64,000 nt of DNA, from assembly GCA_028023455.1 (NCBI GenBank), contig JAQFVV010012402.1, positions 14,192,483-14,256,482 of the forward strand. The letters are read 5' to 3'. Both the position numbers and the translations under genes were made by a program. Below the pieces are notes generated by a model. That model had not been told where the DNA came from. It searched no databases and saw only the letters and a program-made list of their open reading frames with translations. Shown here piece by piece: positions 1 through 10,650 of the stretch (the stretch's first letter is position 1; every line of letters starts with the position of its first letter). This stretch comes from Epiperipatus broadwayi (Eukaryota; Onychophora; Udeonychophora; Euonychophora; Peripatidae).

Positions 1-209
1 AAAAAATTTAAAAGTAATAAAACAATTTTTTTATTCATCTCCCCTCTTCCTCTTTTAAATACGTATTAGAAGCTATGGGCTTCTGAAAAACTATCATTTT
101 CCAAAAGTGAGACTGACTTGGAAAAGGTAAAACCCTAATCTAATCTTATATTTCTTTCAAATATTCATAAGAATTTTAATTTTATGCAAAAAAAGTACTC
201 ATTTTCAGA

Positions 210-710
210 TTTCAGGCTCAACCCAATAGTGATATCAATAAAAATATGAACACTTAATAAATACAGTTGTACATAAATAAACAGTTAATACTGTGCTAGT
301 TGTGCCGGACTCACTTCCACCTGTAGTATATTAGCTTGCCTTAAGTTGGCCATAGTCATAGCAACTTCCAGTCCTATCATGGACTTACCTCACTGCGCAA
401 ACATATCGGTAATAAATATAGTAGAAACACTGCAGTTGAAAGTGGTTTCAATTGAAGAGTGCATTCAGTCATTCAAGTTAGACAGACATTACCTCTATTG
501 CTTGCCTCCAAAAAGGCTGACTATTTATTGCCAGATCCCCTACCTTACTGGCAACAATCAAATTCAGAGAGCATCATTGCCTATTGGCCTATACTAACCA
601 ATGGTAGGTTTATCCAAACATTTACACATAGTGGCAATGAGTGCTTGATTCAATCAGATAAAGAAGAAACCTGGACTAGTTCACTTGTGAAGGCAAAGTC
701 AGATATGACA
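210..710 (-). mobile_element. 3' LTR of gypsy element 1
   Basis: This block matches the one at about 5214-5734 in the same orientation over its whole length. Both begin TTTCAGGCTCAACC on the plus strand, and both carry a shared stretch ending in CAGATCCCCTACCT and a GTGGCAATGAGTG block near the far end. The gag-pol remnants between the two blocks read on the minus strand, so this copy is the 3' LTR. Its boundary at 710 is supported by the purine-rich tract next to it and by minus-strand TGTCA at the edge. The two LTRs have diverged by substitutions and small indels, so the insertion is old. The edge near 210 is approximate, because no clean TG/CA end is visible there. Confidence 0.72.
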
Positions 711-720
711 CCCCTCTCCC
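711..720 (-). promoter_or_regulatory. Polypurine tract of gypsy element 1
   Basis: The minus strand reads GGGAGAGGGG directly before the LTR start TGTCA. This is the position and composition expected for the plus-strand primer of an LTR retrotransposon, and it helps set the inner edge of the 3' LTR. Confidence 0.55.
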
Positions 721-1820
721 ATACTAAATTTAGTCCCAGAGAAAGTAATCATCAAAATGAGCTGGATGACATGTCCACTTGGTTAGTTTCTCATTTTTAT
801 TGCTGTTTTATCTTATTCATTATCCTCCTCTGGTTATTTGCTTGGGTTGTTGCTGTGTTCAGTTTGATGGTCATCATTTTCACTTGATGTTATTGTGATT
901 CAGTCTCAGTTGGTTTAGGTAGTGATGATGTTGATACCCAATTGCTGTTTGAACTACTACAGAGTAGAGTTCCTTCAGTTGTGGAACCACTGCTGGTATT
1001 CATTTTGTGAATCAATAGTACATTCCACATAATGCCTGATTGCCTAATTATACTTTTATCTTGCTATTTTCTTTTTCTACATCTTTGGAATCAGGTACCA
1101 GGATTGAAAGGTTAGTTTACAGAAGTCTACTGAGCAGCAGTTCTGTTGGAATCTTTCCTTTTACTGTACTTGGTGGGGAGTGCTGTGCTAGTAGTGTTCT
1201 GGAAATCCTGGTGTTTCAGCTTCTCATATCCATTTTTGTTATCGGTTTTTTTGCTTCCTGAACTAATCTCTTTGCCTGGCATTGCTTTTCGAATAAAATG
1301 GATGGCTGTAAACTAGCTCAATGTTATTAGTGCAAAAGTTTTTGAATGCACTGGCTGTAAATGCTATGCCATTATCTGCTACTAATGTCTTAGGTAGCCA
1401 TGTGTTGAAAATAGCCTTCTAAGAGCTACTGTGGCTGTCGACTGAAGTGATCAGACTTCCACTACCTCCAGCCACTTTGAGTATAAATCAAATACTATTA
1501 ATAGCAGTTTTTTCTCCATGTGCCTGCATGGTCCACATGGAGTTTAGACCAAGGCCTTTCAGATTTAAGCCACTGACTGTTTTGTCTTTTTCTGGCATGT
1601 TTTGATTCATTTTGCATTGCCAGCAGTGTTGGACTTTAGCCTCAATATCAGCATTTAAGATAGACCACCATATATATAATCTTTCTAGAAACTTCATTTG
1701 GACTATCCCTGGATTCCCATTATATAACAGACTGAGCACCTGGTAATTCCCATCTGGGGGAATCACTACTTTGGAAAATGCAGCCATGTTCAGCCTATGC
1801 ATCCAGTAGGCTGAATGCAA
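721..1820 (-). pseudogene. Gypsy element 1 integrase remnant
   Basis: This is the degraded integrase of a Ty3/gypsy (Mag/K02A2.6-like) pol gene, read on the minus strand. At 1820-1488 the H2C2 zinc-binding domain is recognisable: GNPGIVQMKFLERLYIWWS, then a linker and HCWQCK. This corresponds to the family pattern HxGxxG(I/V)xxMKxLxRxYxWW...CxxC, with the first histidine lost. At about 1395-1330 the catalytic-core motif LVADNGIAFTASAF matches the usual (V/I)SDNGxxFxSxxF. Several stops and frameshifts separate the pieces, so no integrase could be made. Between 1330 and 720 no clear domain remains. The domain order, with the LTR downstream and RNase H upstream, agrees with one retroelement. Open frames on the plus strand here are shadows. 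Confidence 0.8.
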
Positions 1821-2176
1821 CTCATCTGTTTTTTTATTTGGCCAATCTTGTTGGATCCATTTTTATACCTTTTGGAATCCAAGGTCATTAGTAGTTCATA
1901 CAGTCACTGTCTTACTGTTCAGTAGTATGTTTGAATCCAAATCAATCATGTTAATTGATTGACTTGTTAGATGGTTTGCAGTCTCTTCAGGCAATCAGCT
2001 TAATGCAACAGCATGAAGAATGTTTTCCTTACAATGTGCTGTAGTGCAAGTTATAGCCTGACAAGAAATTGAATCACCACAGCATTCGTGTTGAGGCATG
2101 CTGAGGGATTTCTTTATCAGATGCAAATATTCCCTTGAGGGGTCTATGATCTGTTTTTAGGATGAATGGTCTACCA

Positions 2177-2537
2177 CAGGGGTCCCCAACCTTTTTGCAC
2201 TTAAGATCACATTCTATAATACTCGCCAGGTGGCGGGCACCATTTATTTTTTCAATGTAAATTTATAGTTGGATATTGTTATAATAAATATGTATAATGT
2301 ACAAAAAAATATTTATTTCAAAAATAAAATTTTAACTTATAATTAACGTTTATATTTTTATGCTGTATTGCCCTACAATTTGATTACAATATAATACAAT
2401 AATTTATAAGAAATTTTAAAAATTAAATTTATTTGTAGCAGATAAATAATTTTTTATTGTGTTCAGATAGCGGCGGGCACACATAAAATGGTCTGTGGGC
2501 ACCATGGCGCCCACGGGCATATGGTTGGGGACCCCTG
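2177..2537. mobile_element. hAT-type MITE nested in gypsy element 1
   Basis: A 361-bp nonautonomous hAT element. Its ends are perfect 15-bp terminal inverted repeats (CAGGGGTCCCCAACC at the left, its reverse complement at the right). It is flanked by an identical 8-bp target duplication GTCTACCA at 2169-2176 and 2538-2545. Both features are diagnostic of the hAT superfamily, and this terminus belongs to the CAGGGGTC/CAGTGGTT class seen in Charlie- and SPIN-like elements. GGCGGGCAC motifs lie inside each end, and the middle is AT-rich and noncoding. It interrupts the RNase H-integrase linker of the surrounding gypsy element, so it inserted later. The intact target duplication suggests it is fairly young. 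Confidence 0.93.
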
Positions 2538-2582
2538 GTCTACCATATATAGATAGTCATAAAAAAAATTTGATGGCAATGA

Positions 2583-3660
2583 TCAAATCCAGTGCCTCTC
2601 TATCAATTTGAGCATAGTTTCTCTCAGCTCTTGAGAGGCACTTTGATGCAAAGACAAAGGGCTGTGTATTCCATCATTATTTCTATGGAACAGCACTGCC
2701 TCTGTTCCAACTGGTAATGCATCACATGTTAGTACTAGCATCCCTTCTGGCTTAAAATGTGCCAATACTACTGTTTCTGATATTAAATTTTTTATCTTAT
2801 TGAAGGATTTATCATGCTTACTGTCCCATTTCCAGACAGCCTTTTTGTTCAGTAGAATGTATAGTGTTTCAGCAGCCTCTGTTTTATGATATATGAACCC
2901 TTCACAATAATTTATGAGCCCTAAGAAAAACTGAAGTTCTTTCTTATTTTCAGGTGTTTTAGTTTTTTTTGCCAACCCTTTCCGTTGAGTTGATGAATGC
3001 CACTTGCATTTATCCTCTATCCCAGAAATTCAAGCTTATCGGCTTCAAATATGTTCTTATCCAAGTTTATTTTAATGCCAGACCTTGTCTAGAAGTTTTT
3101 TAGTGGCATTTCAGAGTTGTTATGGTGTTTGTGCCACTAATAAGATACTGTCAAAATATGGTAGTGTGCCCAGTGTTCCACAAGCCTGTCATCTTGAATA
3201 ACTCTTTATGGGTTATTATTGATAACGATCTTGCACCCTGATCAATTTAGTAAAAACCCTACCACCTGATAATGTGGACATAATTTGTTTGACTGATGAA
3301 GTTGGGTAATTATCTAGATCAAGAGTTTTGTTGATTGTGCATCAATAATCTCCACATAGATACACATCAACATTTTCTTTGATGATAGGTACTATTGAGG
3401 TAGCCCATTCTGAGTATGATACAGGCTCTATAATCCATGCTGCCTCATATTTTTTTGGCTCTGCTTCTACTTTAGTTTGCAAAGCTAGTGGAAGTGATCA
3501 CTGACAACTAATGGATTTTATCTCTGTATTCAGTGGTAAATGGATTGGTTGTCCTGAATACAGACCCATCTCTTCATTGAAGACTTCTGAATAATCAGAT
3601 TTTAATTTAATTAATATTGTGACCTGGTTCACCTTTGTCACTGCAAAGCCCAAGAGACTG
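2583..3660 (-). pseudogene. Gypsy element 1 reverse transcriptase and RNase H remnant
   Basis: This is the central pol region, read on the minus strand. Near 3480-3250 an RT amino-terminal part is readable: a segment like WATSIVPIIKENVDVYLCGDY, then YPTSSVKQIMSTLSGGRVFTKL. This matches the gypsy pattern SPWxSPIVPVxKKDGxxRxCxDY...YPLPxxxxxxxxLxGxxxFxKLD. From 2975 to 2583 one frame stays open for 130 codons: KELQFFLGLINYCEGFI, then WKWDSKHDKSFNKIK, then MLVLTCDALPVGTEAVLFH. These are the RT thumb and the RNase H start, where the usual CDASPYGVGAVLSH has become CDALPVGTEAVLFH. The YxDD active-site region is not recognisable and stops are frequent elsewhere. The element is dead. Confidence 0.85.
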
Positions 3661-3670
3661 AACCAGTCAG

Positions 3671-3886
3671 TCATAGCCTAATAAATTCCCTATGATTACT
3701 TGATGCCACTACCAGTGGTAAGTGCATAGTCTTGTTAAGCATTATAATTTTAACCGTTGTTTGGCCCAACAGTTTTGTTTTATTGCCTGATAAGATTGAC
3801 TTGCTGCTAGGATGCAGTATATATTCATTATTCTTATTAATAGCCCAGGTCTTTTTTGAAACAATAGATACTATGTCTAGTTTCAT
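3671..3886 (-). pseudogene. Gypsy element 1 aspartic protease remnant
   Basis: An open stretch of 71 codons. It begins KLDIVSIVSKKTW, where an active gypsy protease has (L/M)xxDTGA(S/A)xSxIxxxTW. It continues through LLGQTTVKIIMLNKTMHLPL, matching the conserved xxGxxxVxVxYxxQxxxLPL region. The catalytic DTG triplet is lost, so no activity is expected. It lies between the gag zinc knuckle and RT, as in all gypsy elements. The overlapping plus-strand open frame is a shadow. Confidence 0.75.
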
Positions 3887-4019
3887 TGTAACTGGAAAAC
3901 CATTAATTATAATACTGTGTATAAATCTACTGATTGTCTTTAATATGATTTATACAGGCAACTTATTTATTTTTCTTATAATTGCCTTTGCTGGTTTTTG
4001 GAAGGGATTTTTCCATTCT

Positions 4020-4727
4020 CATATCAGCTGTCTTTTTAATTTCAAACATGCAGCCTTTATAGCAGTACAAGCATATTTATGTGTGTGCATTTGTTCATTG
4101 CATTTACAGCAATGCCTTAGACTATGTGATGCTGAATTATCTGAGCTGACTGACTGACTCAGGATTATGCTCGACTTTTTGCACACTTATAGTAATTTTT
4201 TTAATAGGTTTGCCTGACTATACTATTGATTCTGCTAGTACTTCTTGGGCCACAGCTATTTCAAAATCTAAATCCAGCATCATTAGTATTTTAAATCTTA
4301 AATTGTGATAGTTTATGCTGCAAATAAAATGATTCACGAAGTGCTTCATTCAGGAAATCTTTGAATTCGCACTTTAATGCCAATGATCAGATTTTTGTTG
4401 TGAACGGTGGCTTTTCTCCCTGTTCTTGTATGCAAAGGTTGAAATAATATCCCCGCATTATTGTCAAGGGTTTTGGGCGAAAATAATCTATGACAGTTAT
4501 TAACGTTTTGTCAAAATCTAGATCAGCTGGTGTTTGTACTGTAGATTGAGACTTTAATATCTTGTGTAAGTTTGAGGACATTTTATGATCATTACTGTGG
4601 TTAATTTTACCTCAGGCTTCTTGATCTGATGAGCTTGTAGGTAAAATATTAATCGCTCTTTGTAGCTTGACCAGCCCTCAGACTGGGCCGGATCAAAAGC
4701 TTCCATGGAGATAATAGAATTAGACAT
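4020..4727 (-). pseudogene. Gypsy element 1 gag remnant
   Basis: The gag (capsid-nucleocapsid) reading starts at a methionine at 4727 on the minus strand. The first residues include EAFDPAQSEGWSSYKERL, the typical capsid start of Mag-like gypsy elements (FDPxxxxWxxYxERLxxYF). At 4581-4387 a 64-codon open frame contains DKTLITVIDYFRPKPLTIMRG, matching the conserved LxxHxxPKPxxIxxRxxF capsid region. Near 4110-4020 a zinc-knuckle-like segment CCKCNEQMHTHKYAC is readable. Frameshifts and stops separate these parts. Upstream lie about 490 bases of leader and then the 5' LTR. Confidence 0.82.
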
Positions 4728-5213
4728 TTTTTAATTTTTCCTCATTTTTTTGTAAGAGAAGCAGAGTATCAATTTTTATATTTTATTTTTGCAAGTTACC
4801 ACTTGTAATTTAAATTTTGACAGCTATTTACTGTTTGGATCTGTTCCAATAAAACTTTTAATCCATTAGGGAAAGATTCTGTCACTTTATTATGAGTTAC
4901 TCATTCGTGGTTGGTTTATGATTTTAATTGAAATGCCTATTATCAGTGGTCAATTTTTCTTATGAATCTGCCAAATCTAATTTTTTTATTCAGGCAGATC
5001 TAAGATGCATATTTACTGTATTTTTACAGTCATGAGGAAAAATATTTTTTTTTGTCTGACTGTGCCAAATCTGTTGGTTTTACTGTATTGTAAATATGAC
5101 AAATGTCTTTAATTGCACACTCAAGTATTCACTCTATTTTTTTTCAGTCATCGGGAAAAATATTTCTTTTGTCAGACTGTGCCAAATCTGTTGTGTTTGT
5201 TCTGAATTGCAGG
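4728..5213 (-). other. Gypsy element 1 leader with a short tandem duplication
   Basis: Untranslated leader between the 5' LTR and gag. It contains two direct copies, about 123 bases apart, of a segment reading CAGTCAT..GGAAAAATAT...GACTGTGCCAAATCTGTTG (near 5028 and 5148). The same GCCAAATCTGTT word recurs in inverted orientation before gag of gypsy element 2 (about 6260), tying the two elements to one family. Confidence 0.6.
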
Positions 5214-5734
5214 TTTCAGGCTCAACCTATCAGTGATATCAATAAAAAATACAGTTGTACCTAGATAAATGTAGTTAATACCATGCTGGTTATGCTGAAC
5301 TCACTTCCAGCTGTTTATATTAGCTTGACTCATGAGTTCTAGTTAAGACACTACTGGACAGCTTGCCTTAAGTTGGCTGTAGTTATACCAGCTTCCAGTT
5401 CTATTATGGACTTGACTCATTATATAGACATATCGGCAAGAACTATAGAAGAAACACCATAGTTGAAGGTGGTTTCAATTGAGAGCACATTCAGTCATTC
5501 AGGTTAGACAAGACATTATTTCTTTCTCTTGCTTATCTTTAAAAAGGCTGAGTATTTATTGCCAGATCCCCTACCTCGGATTCAAAGACCATCATTGCCT
5601 ATTGGCCCATACTAACCAATGGGAGGTTTATCCACACATTTACACCTTGGTTAGTGGCAATGAGTGTACATGTAATACAGATGCCCAATATACAGAAGCC
5701 ATAATTATGATATACTCAAAAGTCAGAGACTCTC
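5214..5734 (-). mobile_element. 5' LTR of gypsy element 1
   Basis: Partner of the LTR at 210-710. It shares the TTTCAGGCTCAACC start and the GTGGCAATGAGTG block, and adds short insertions such as the stretch containing TTGACTCATGAGTTCTAG. It lies upstream of gag in the minus-strand sense, so it is the 5' LTR. No TATA box or target duplication could be assigned. The outer edge near 5734 is estimated from the length of the partner. Confidence 0.7.
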
Positions 5735-6347
5735 AAGGATTGTATGAAAACTAACTATGGTAGGGAATCTTTATATGAATACAGAAGACAACAAAGACAA
5801 GCATCAAAGTAGAACTCCAGAAGAGACTATTGGGTTTATGTTGAGCAGTACATGTATAAGGTAAACATGCATATATTTATTTAGTCATTAATATTACATC
5901 GATATACTAATATTTTGATTTTTTGTCTCATTGGACAAAGCAACCAAGACACCAGCCAGAATTAACCAGGGTCAACAGTGAGATGAACATTGAGAGATAA
6001 CATGAAGAAAGATCAGCAACCACATTGGTAGGTGCCAGACATTGAACTGCATTCAAACTAAAATGGTCATTGAATTCCAACACTGATTACTGTGTGAGCC
6101 TGAGGATCTGGCAGCAGCATCAGATGAAGAATAGAACAGCTAAATATATCACTATTGTAACAATGAATGTTATGCATGAAGCATGTAATAAATTATTAAA
6201 TGTTACTTTGGAGTTTGTATTTATAGATCATGATTGTACACTCAGGTTTGAACATAACAGATTTGGCACAGTTGATGTACTCCCTACATATCAAAAGTAA
6301 CAAATTGGAAGGAAAACTGAAGTTTTAACATTAGATGAAGATTAAAT
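5735..6347 (+). other. Leader-like region before gypsy element 2
   Basis: No gene is seen. Near 6259-6277 the plus strand has AACAGATTTGGCACAGTTG, the reverse complement of the word that repeats in the leader of gypsy element 1. That suggests this is the leader and possibly an eroded LTR of the second, oppositely oriented gypsy copy. The short open frames at 5479-5754 and 6070-6300 show no recognisable protein motif. Confidence 0.4.
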
Positions 6348-7620
6348 ATGGCTAGCAACGTTAATTTTAAGAAATTCAATATTAATCAACTTGAGTTATA
6401 GGGTTATGCAGAGAAAGAGTTTAACTTCCTAATGATATTAAACCAGAGCTAAGACTAGCAATGCTTTTTAGTATATGTGGAGCAGCCACATAAAATATTA
6501 GCATCTCTATCACTACCAGTGGAACTATTGAAACTGACATTTGAAAAGGAGGTTGAAATATTAAATGAACACTTCTCACCTAAGCCAATTATAATTATGG
6601 AAAGATATAAATTTTATGCCTGCAAACAATCAGTTTATTAGAAGGTGGGATAAGTTTATTTGTGTGTGGTTAGCATATGCACATTATCTGTTGCTGAGAA
6701 AGTGATTAAATGGGAGTTTTATTCAATAGAGATCACAAAAATCCATGAGGCAGAGTTAACTAAAGAGAAAAATAAGCAGACATAAGAACTTCAATAGTAA
6801 CTGATAGTATCAAAATCATAGTTATGGATCATATAAATTCATGAAATAGTATTTTTTTGCCATTGTATAAAACAGGGTCACATAAAGTCAGCATGTCAGT
6901 CAATTAAAAACTTTATTAGCTCAAAGGAAGGAATCTTCAATTCAGTATAAGATAAAAGAAGCCAGAAGAGAGACCAAATATAGACTAAGTAAAAGTAAAG
7001 AGTCTAATGCAAAAGGAAAATACAATTTTCAAAATGATTATAAATAGGTACAATATCAATATTTACAGATTTAGTAAAAATAAATGGCATGGAGAACAAG
7101 CTAGAAATAAATTCAGGGTCAGCTGCAAGAATAGTATATAAGAACTGTTAGAATGAGATAAAGTTAATACCCATGCCAAGAAAGATATATGACTACAAAT
7201 GAAGAATAATAAATATACTTGGACAGGCAAAAGTAAAGGTAAAAAAGAGGAAGCATTAGTAACAATGAATAATAGATTGGTTCAAACCCCTGGGTTATTT
7301 CATACAAATGAAATATTAAATGATAACTGTGTATAAATGTATATGGCAGATTATCCAGAAATATCAGGCAAGTATAGACAATTGCATAGACCTTCCCATT
7401 AGTTTATAAATAGAAAAGTTGGTTAAATCTATTGCATGTAAAGTCAAAGCAATTATAGACACATCCCAGCTGATATCTAAAGAATTAATTCATTATGATC
7501 CTGATACAGAATTAATTCTAACATGTGATGCATCTCTTATTAGTGTCAGTGTATTGTTGAGAGCTGAATATAATTAAGAAATTCCATCAATACATCTATG
7601 GAAGATAAATCTGATACAAA
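6348..7620 (+). pseudogene. Gypsy element 2 gag-pol remnant
   Basis: A decayed Ty3/gypsy copy on the plus strand. Gag begins at 6348 (MASNVNFKKFNINQLEL), then a stop. At about 6430-6650 the capsid can be followed across frameshifts: PELRLAMLFSICGAAT, then LNEHFSPKPIIIMERYKF, matching the conserved PKPxxIxxRxxF block. At about 7090-7260 protease traces appear as ENKLEINSGSAARIV, standing for xLExDTGAAxSxI. At 7480-7560 RNase H is clear: KELIHYDPDTELILTCDAS, matching (L)xHYDPxxPLxLxCDAS. RT is largely deleted, because only about 200 bases separate protease and RNase H. It is divergent to element 1, with the two 5' ends facing each other. Confidence 0.75.
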
Positions 7621-7654
7621 CAGAACATGAGGTAATGTTGACTCATCCAATTGG

Positions 7655-8170
7655 AGAACAAAAATGTTTTTGCAAATGATTAGTTTCCAGGTCATGACTC
7701 ATTTCATCGATATATCTTTGAACTGTGTCATTGCTCAAAGAAATATTTTATAACATCTTGGGCAGGTTTGTGGAGTACAGTGTTCAATACTTCCATGATG
7801 GCTAGTAGAATCAGTTTTTCCCCTATGGTACATGGCTTGCCAAACTTTGTGATGAGTAGGGATATGTTGTATGGTGTCCTTAATCCATCATTATTTTGCT
7901 TCAATGATGAAATAAACACCTTATCCATCATTGTTTTCAGAATGTTATCTTTAAGTGATTGTATGTATGACATCTTTTTTGTCAGAGTGAATTCTGTTCA
8001 AGTGATTGATGGTTTCATAGTGTCATTGCTAAAGATTTTTTTGCATACGAGACACAGTGGTGTTTGTTTGATAATGACAGGACAAATATTAGCTTCAAGT
8101 ACTCCAAGCTGTACTGTCTGCATTTTTTGGTTATTATATTATTATCATAAAAAATAAAAACTTTTCTTAA
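7655..8170 (-). pseudogene. hAT transposase relic with BED finger (ZBED/FAM200-like)
   Basis: Read on the minus strand. An amino-terminal part (RQYSLEYLKLIFV) is followed after a frameshift by a BED-type half finger, CLVCKKIFSNDTMKPS, where the family has CxxCxxxLSNxxMKPSKLxxHL; the zinc-binding histidines are lost. From 7973 the open frame reads YNISLLITKFGKPCTIGEKL, then VLNTVLHKPAQDVIK. After another frameshift comes LSNDTVQRYIDEMSHDLE. This is the signature YNISLLIAxxGKPHTIGExL...IPLSNDTVQRRIDEM of hAT transposases that gave rise to ZBED5, SCAND3 and FAM200. Only the amino-terminal quarter is present; no catalytic RNase-H core is seen. The plus-strand frame across it (7768-8157) is a shadow. 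Confidence 0.82.
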
Positions 8171-9538
8171 CAATTTTGACAGCCCCTGTGATAAAAAAAA
8201 ACAGTAAAGTATGTACTTGCTTGAAACATGTTTCATTTTGTTCAAACTCAAATAAATAAACTGTCCTCTGATTTTCTTTTTCATGGTACTGCTCCTCAAT
8301 AAATAATTATATTCAAAACTCAAATCACAAATAAGTATGTTACAAATGAATCAATTTATAGTTTTACGAAAGCATGACTGTACAAGACTGATAGATTCTG
8401 CTAATATCGAATATCCTCTCATTTCACTATGAGCAAGTGTGGACATGCAATGGTTTTTAATTTCTGCACTTGCAATGATGTTTGATAAGACAATGCAGAT
8501 ATGTTTGTGTTACATGTATTTTCATGCATTCTTACGTGTGACTCTTTTAATGACACATTTTATCTTTTTGTTTACAAGTTTGGTCTGTAATGTGTTTTTT
8601 TTATTATTTTACTTCTTAATTATGTATTGGACTCAGATATATTGAAATAACAAAAAAATATCAAGAGGGTCTATTTTGCTATCATTGACCCCCAAACTTT
8701 TTTACTGTAACTATTGAAACAGATATACTGTTCCCCGTGTATATATATTCAAAAGATCCCCCCCCCATTTAAAAAAGACTAGCATGATTTGATCAAATTA
8801 AAAAAGAAATAAAACAAAAAGTCTATAGTTAAAAGAAAATCATTATTGATTTTATAGTGTCAAATTATGATGTAAATAAAAGCTGGCAGTTATTAAAAAA
8901 GATTATATTTTTAATTTTTGGAACGATGTTTTTAAATAAAGTGTTATATCAGCTTGAGGCAGTCTTAATCAATTGAAAAACATGGCTTAATCTTTATGCT
9001 TTCTTATCTATCCCACTAAAAAAGTAGATTATCCAATCATTATGAAGAGAAAGGCAATCGGGCTTAAATGAGAGCAGTATGCAAATCAGGTACAGTGAAA
9101 AAGGCTGTTTAATCAATCTGGAGAGCAGAATATAAATAGTCAAATTGGAAGTTCAGAGGCAAATTAGATTGGATTTTTAAAGTGTATGTTTAAAAAGGAT
9201 TTTTTCGAAAGATTTTTTTGAAAAAGGTAGTAAGAAAAGTGAAGAATTAAAAAGTTGAAATTCTTATTTAAGTGTTACTCAACTCTGACTTTCGTCATCT
9301 TGGAATATAACCTTTACAACCACTGTTAATAATGGAAAAAGAAATCATTATTCAGAAAATTATAACCATGGAAGGATAAACTAACAGCTTTTTCTCTCCA
9401 TTCTAAGCCATGATTTTTCAAGATTTTCAGGGATAGACATCATAGAAAGAAGATAATGCCATTCACCTGAAATGCAATGCCCCTTTTGAAAGCAGTTACA
9501 TCATGGATATGAAGAAACAAACTGGATGAATGAAGGTA
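8171..9538. other. No gene seen
   Basis: AT-rich sequence without recognisable coding or repeat motifs. It includes a run of nine C at 8758-8766. Short plus-strand frames such as 8439-8645 are low-complexity and hydrophobic by composition and are not supported as genes. Confidence 0.5.
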
Positions 9539-10075
9539 ATGATTTTATAAAAATATTTGATACTATGTGCGTTTATAGAAGACAAGACAAAACGTATTTC
9601 TTAAACTAAAATTATATGTGTTTTTAAAAGACAAACAAAATGTCTTTATTATAATTAATAAAAAAAGAATTATTAATAAAAATAGCTGCGTAAAAATACG
9701 TTCTGTTAATAATAAATTGTAAATGATAAATATTAAAAGTATCTATAATCAAAAGGCATTTTTAATAAGGATTGACTTCTCATCTACAGATACATTTGAA
9801 TTAAAATAAAGTAAAAACGAATACTTGTAATGATTTTATATATATATTTTTTAATATTTATATGTGTTTATAAAGGATAAAACAAAACATCTTTCTTAAA
9901 AAGAAAAAGAAAATTATGAACAAATTTAGCTATGGAAATACGTTTTATTAAAGATAAATTATAACTACTAAAATACGTATAATCAAAATGCATTTTTAAT
10001 AAGGATTGACTTCTCATCTACAGATACATTTGAATTAAAATAAACTAAAAAACGAATACTTATAATGATTGATAT
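9539..10075. repeat. Imperfect tandem duplication, two units of about 270 bp
   Basis: Two consecutive units share the order TGATTTTATA..., then TATGTGTTTATA...GACAA, then AATACGTT, then ATAATCAAAA(G/T)GCATTTTTAATAAGG, then GATTGACTTCTCATCTACAG and ACGAATACTT(G/A)TAATGATT. The last 60 bases of the units are nearly identical and the first half differs by indels. No coding content is visible. Confidence 0.75.
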
Positions 10076-10333
10076 TATTGATTTACAAATAAATATACCT
10101 AGAAGAGTCAGAAATACTGAGCTATTACAGATAACTCTAACTGGCTAATAAATAAATGCAGCTGCTGATCAACTTATATGAAGAAATATACATCTGTGGC
10201 AGACCAAACAACAATATTTATGATAGATTAACTAACTTAAAATGAACTGGAACTTTGAATTAGAGGTAAAATATAAACTGTTAAAGAACTTGCATTCTTT
10301 AACTCATATTGCCCTATTATTGGATACATACCA

Positions 10334-10650
10334 AGTTACACAATGGACTGTAAATAAAATATTTGTAAGTGAGCAAATTCAGTTACACAATGGACTGTAA
10401 ACAAAATATTTGTAATTGAGCAAATTCAGTTACACAATGGACTGTAAATAAAATATTTGTAATTGAGCAAATTCAGTTACACAATGGACTGTAAACAAAA
10501 TATTTGTAATTGAGCAAATTCAGTTACACAATGGACTGTAAATAAAATATTTATAATTGTGCAAATTCAGTTACACAATGGAATGTAAATGAAGTATTTG
10601 TAATTGTGCAAATTCAGATACACAATGGACAATAAATAAAATGTTCGTTG
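10334..10650. repeat. 47-bp minisatellite, about 6.5 units
   Basis: Head-to-tail 47-base units start at 10334, 10381, 10428, 10475, 10522, 10569 and 10616. Each begins AGTTACACAATGGACTGTAA and ends GAGCAAATTC or GTGCAAATTC. The third and fourth units differ by single bases and the last two are more diverged, as in edge decay of a minisatellite. There are no spacers, so this is not a CRISPR array. Confidence 0.93.

Noticed and set aside
459-887. 142-codon plus-strand open frame with a membrane-like end
   Set aside because: It runs through the gypsy 3' LTR and the antisense of integrase, so it is a by-product of the retroelement.
3732-4157. 141-codon plus-strand open frame with hydrophobic stretches
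   Set aside because: It lies antisense to the gypsy protease and gag remnants; the minus-strand reading has clear family motifs and this one has none.
7768-8157. 129-codon plus-strand open frame
   Set aside because: It is the exact antisense shadow of the BED/hAT transposase relic.
10334-10650. Possible CRISPR array
   Set aside because: Units are directly adjacent without unique spacers and the context is eukaryotic, so it is a minisatellite.
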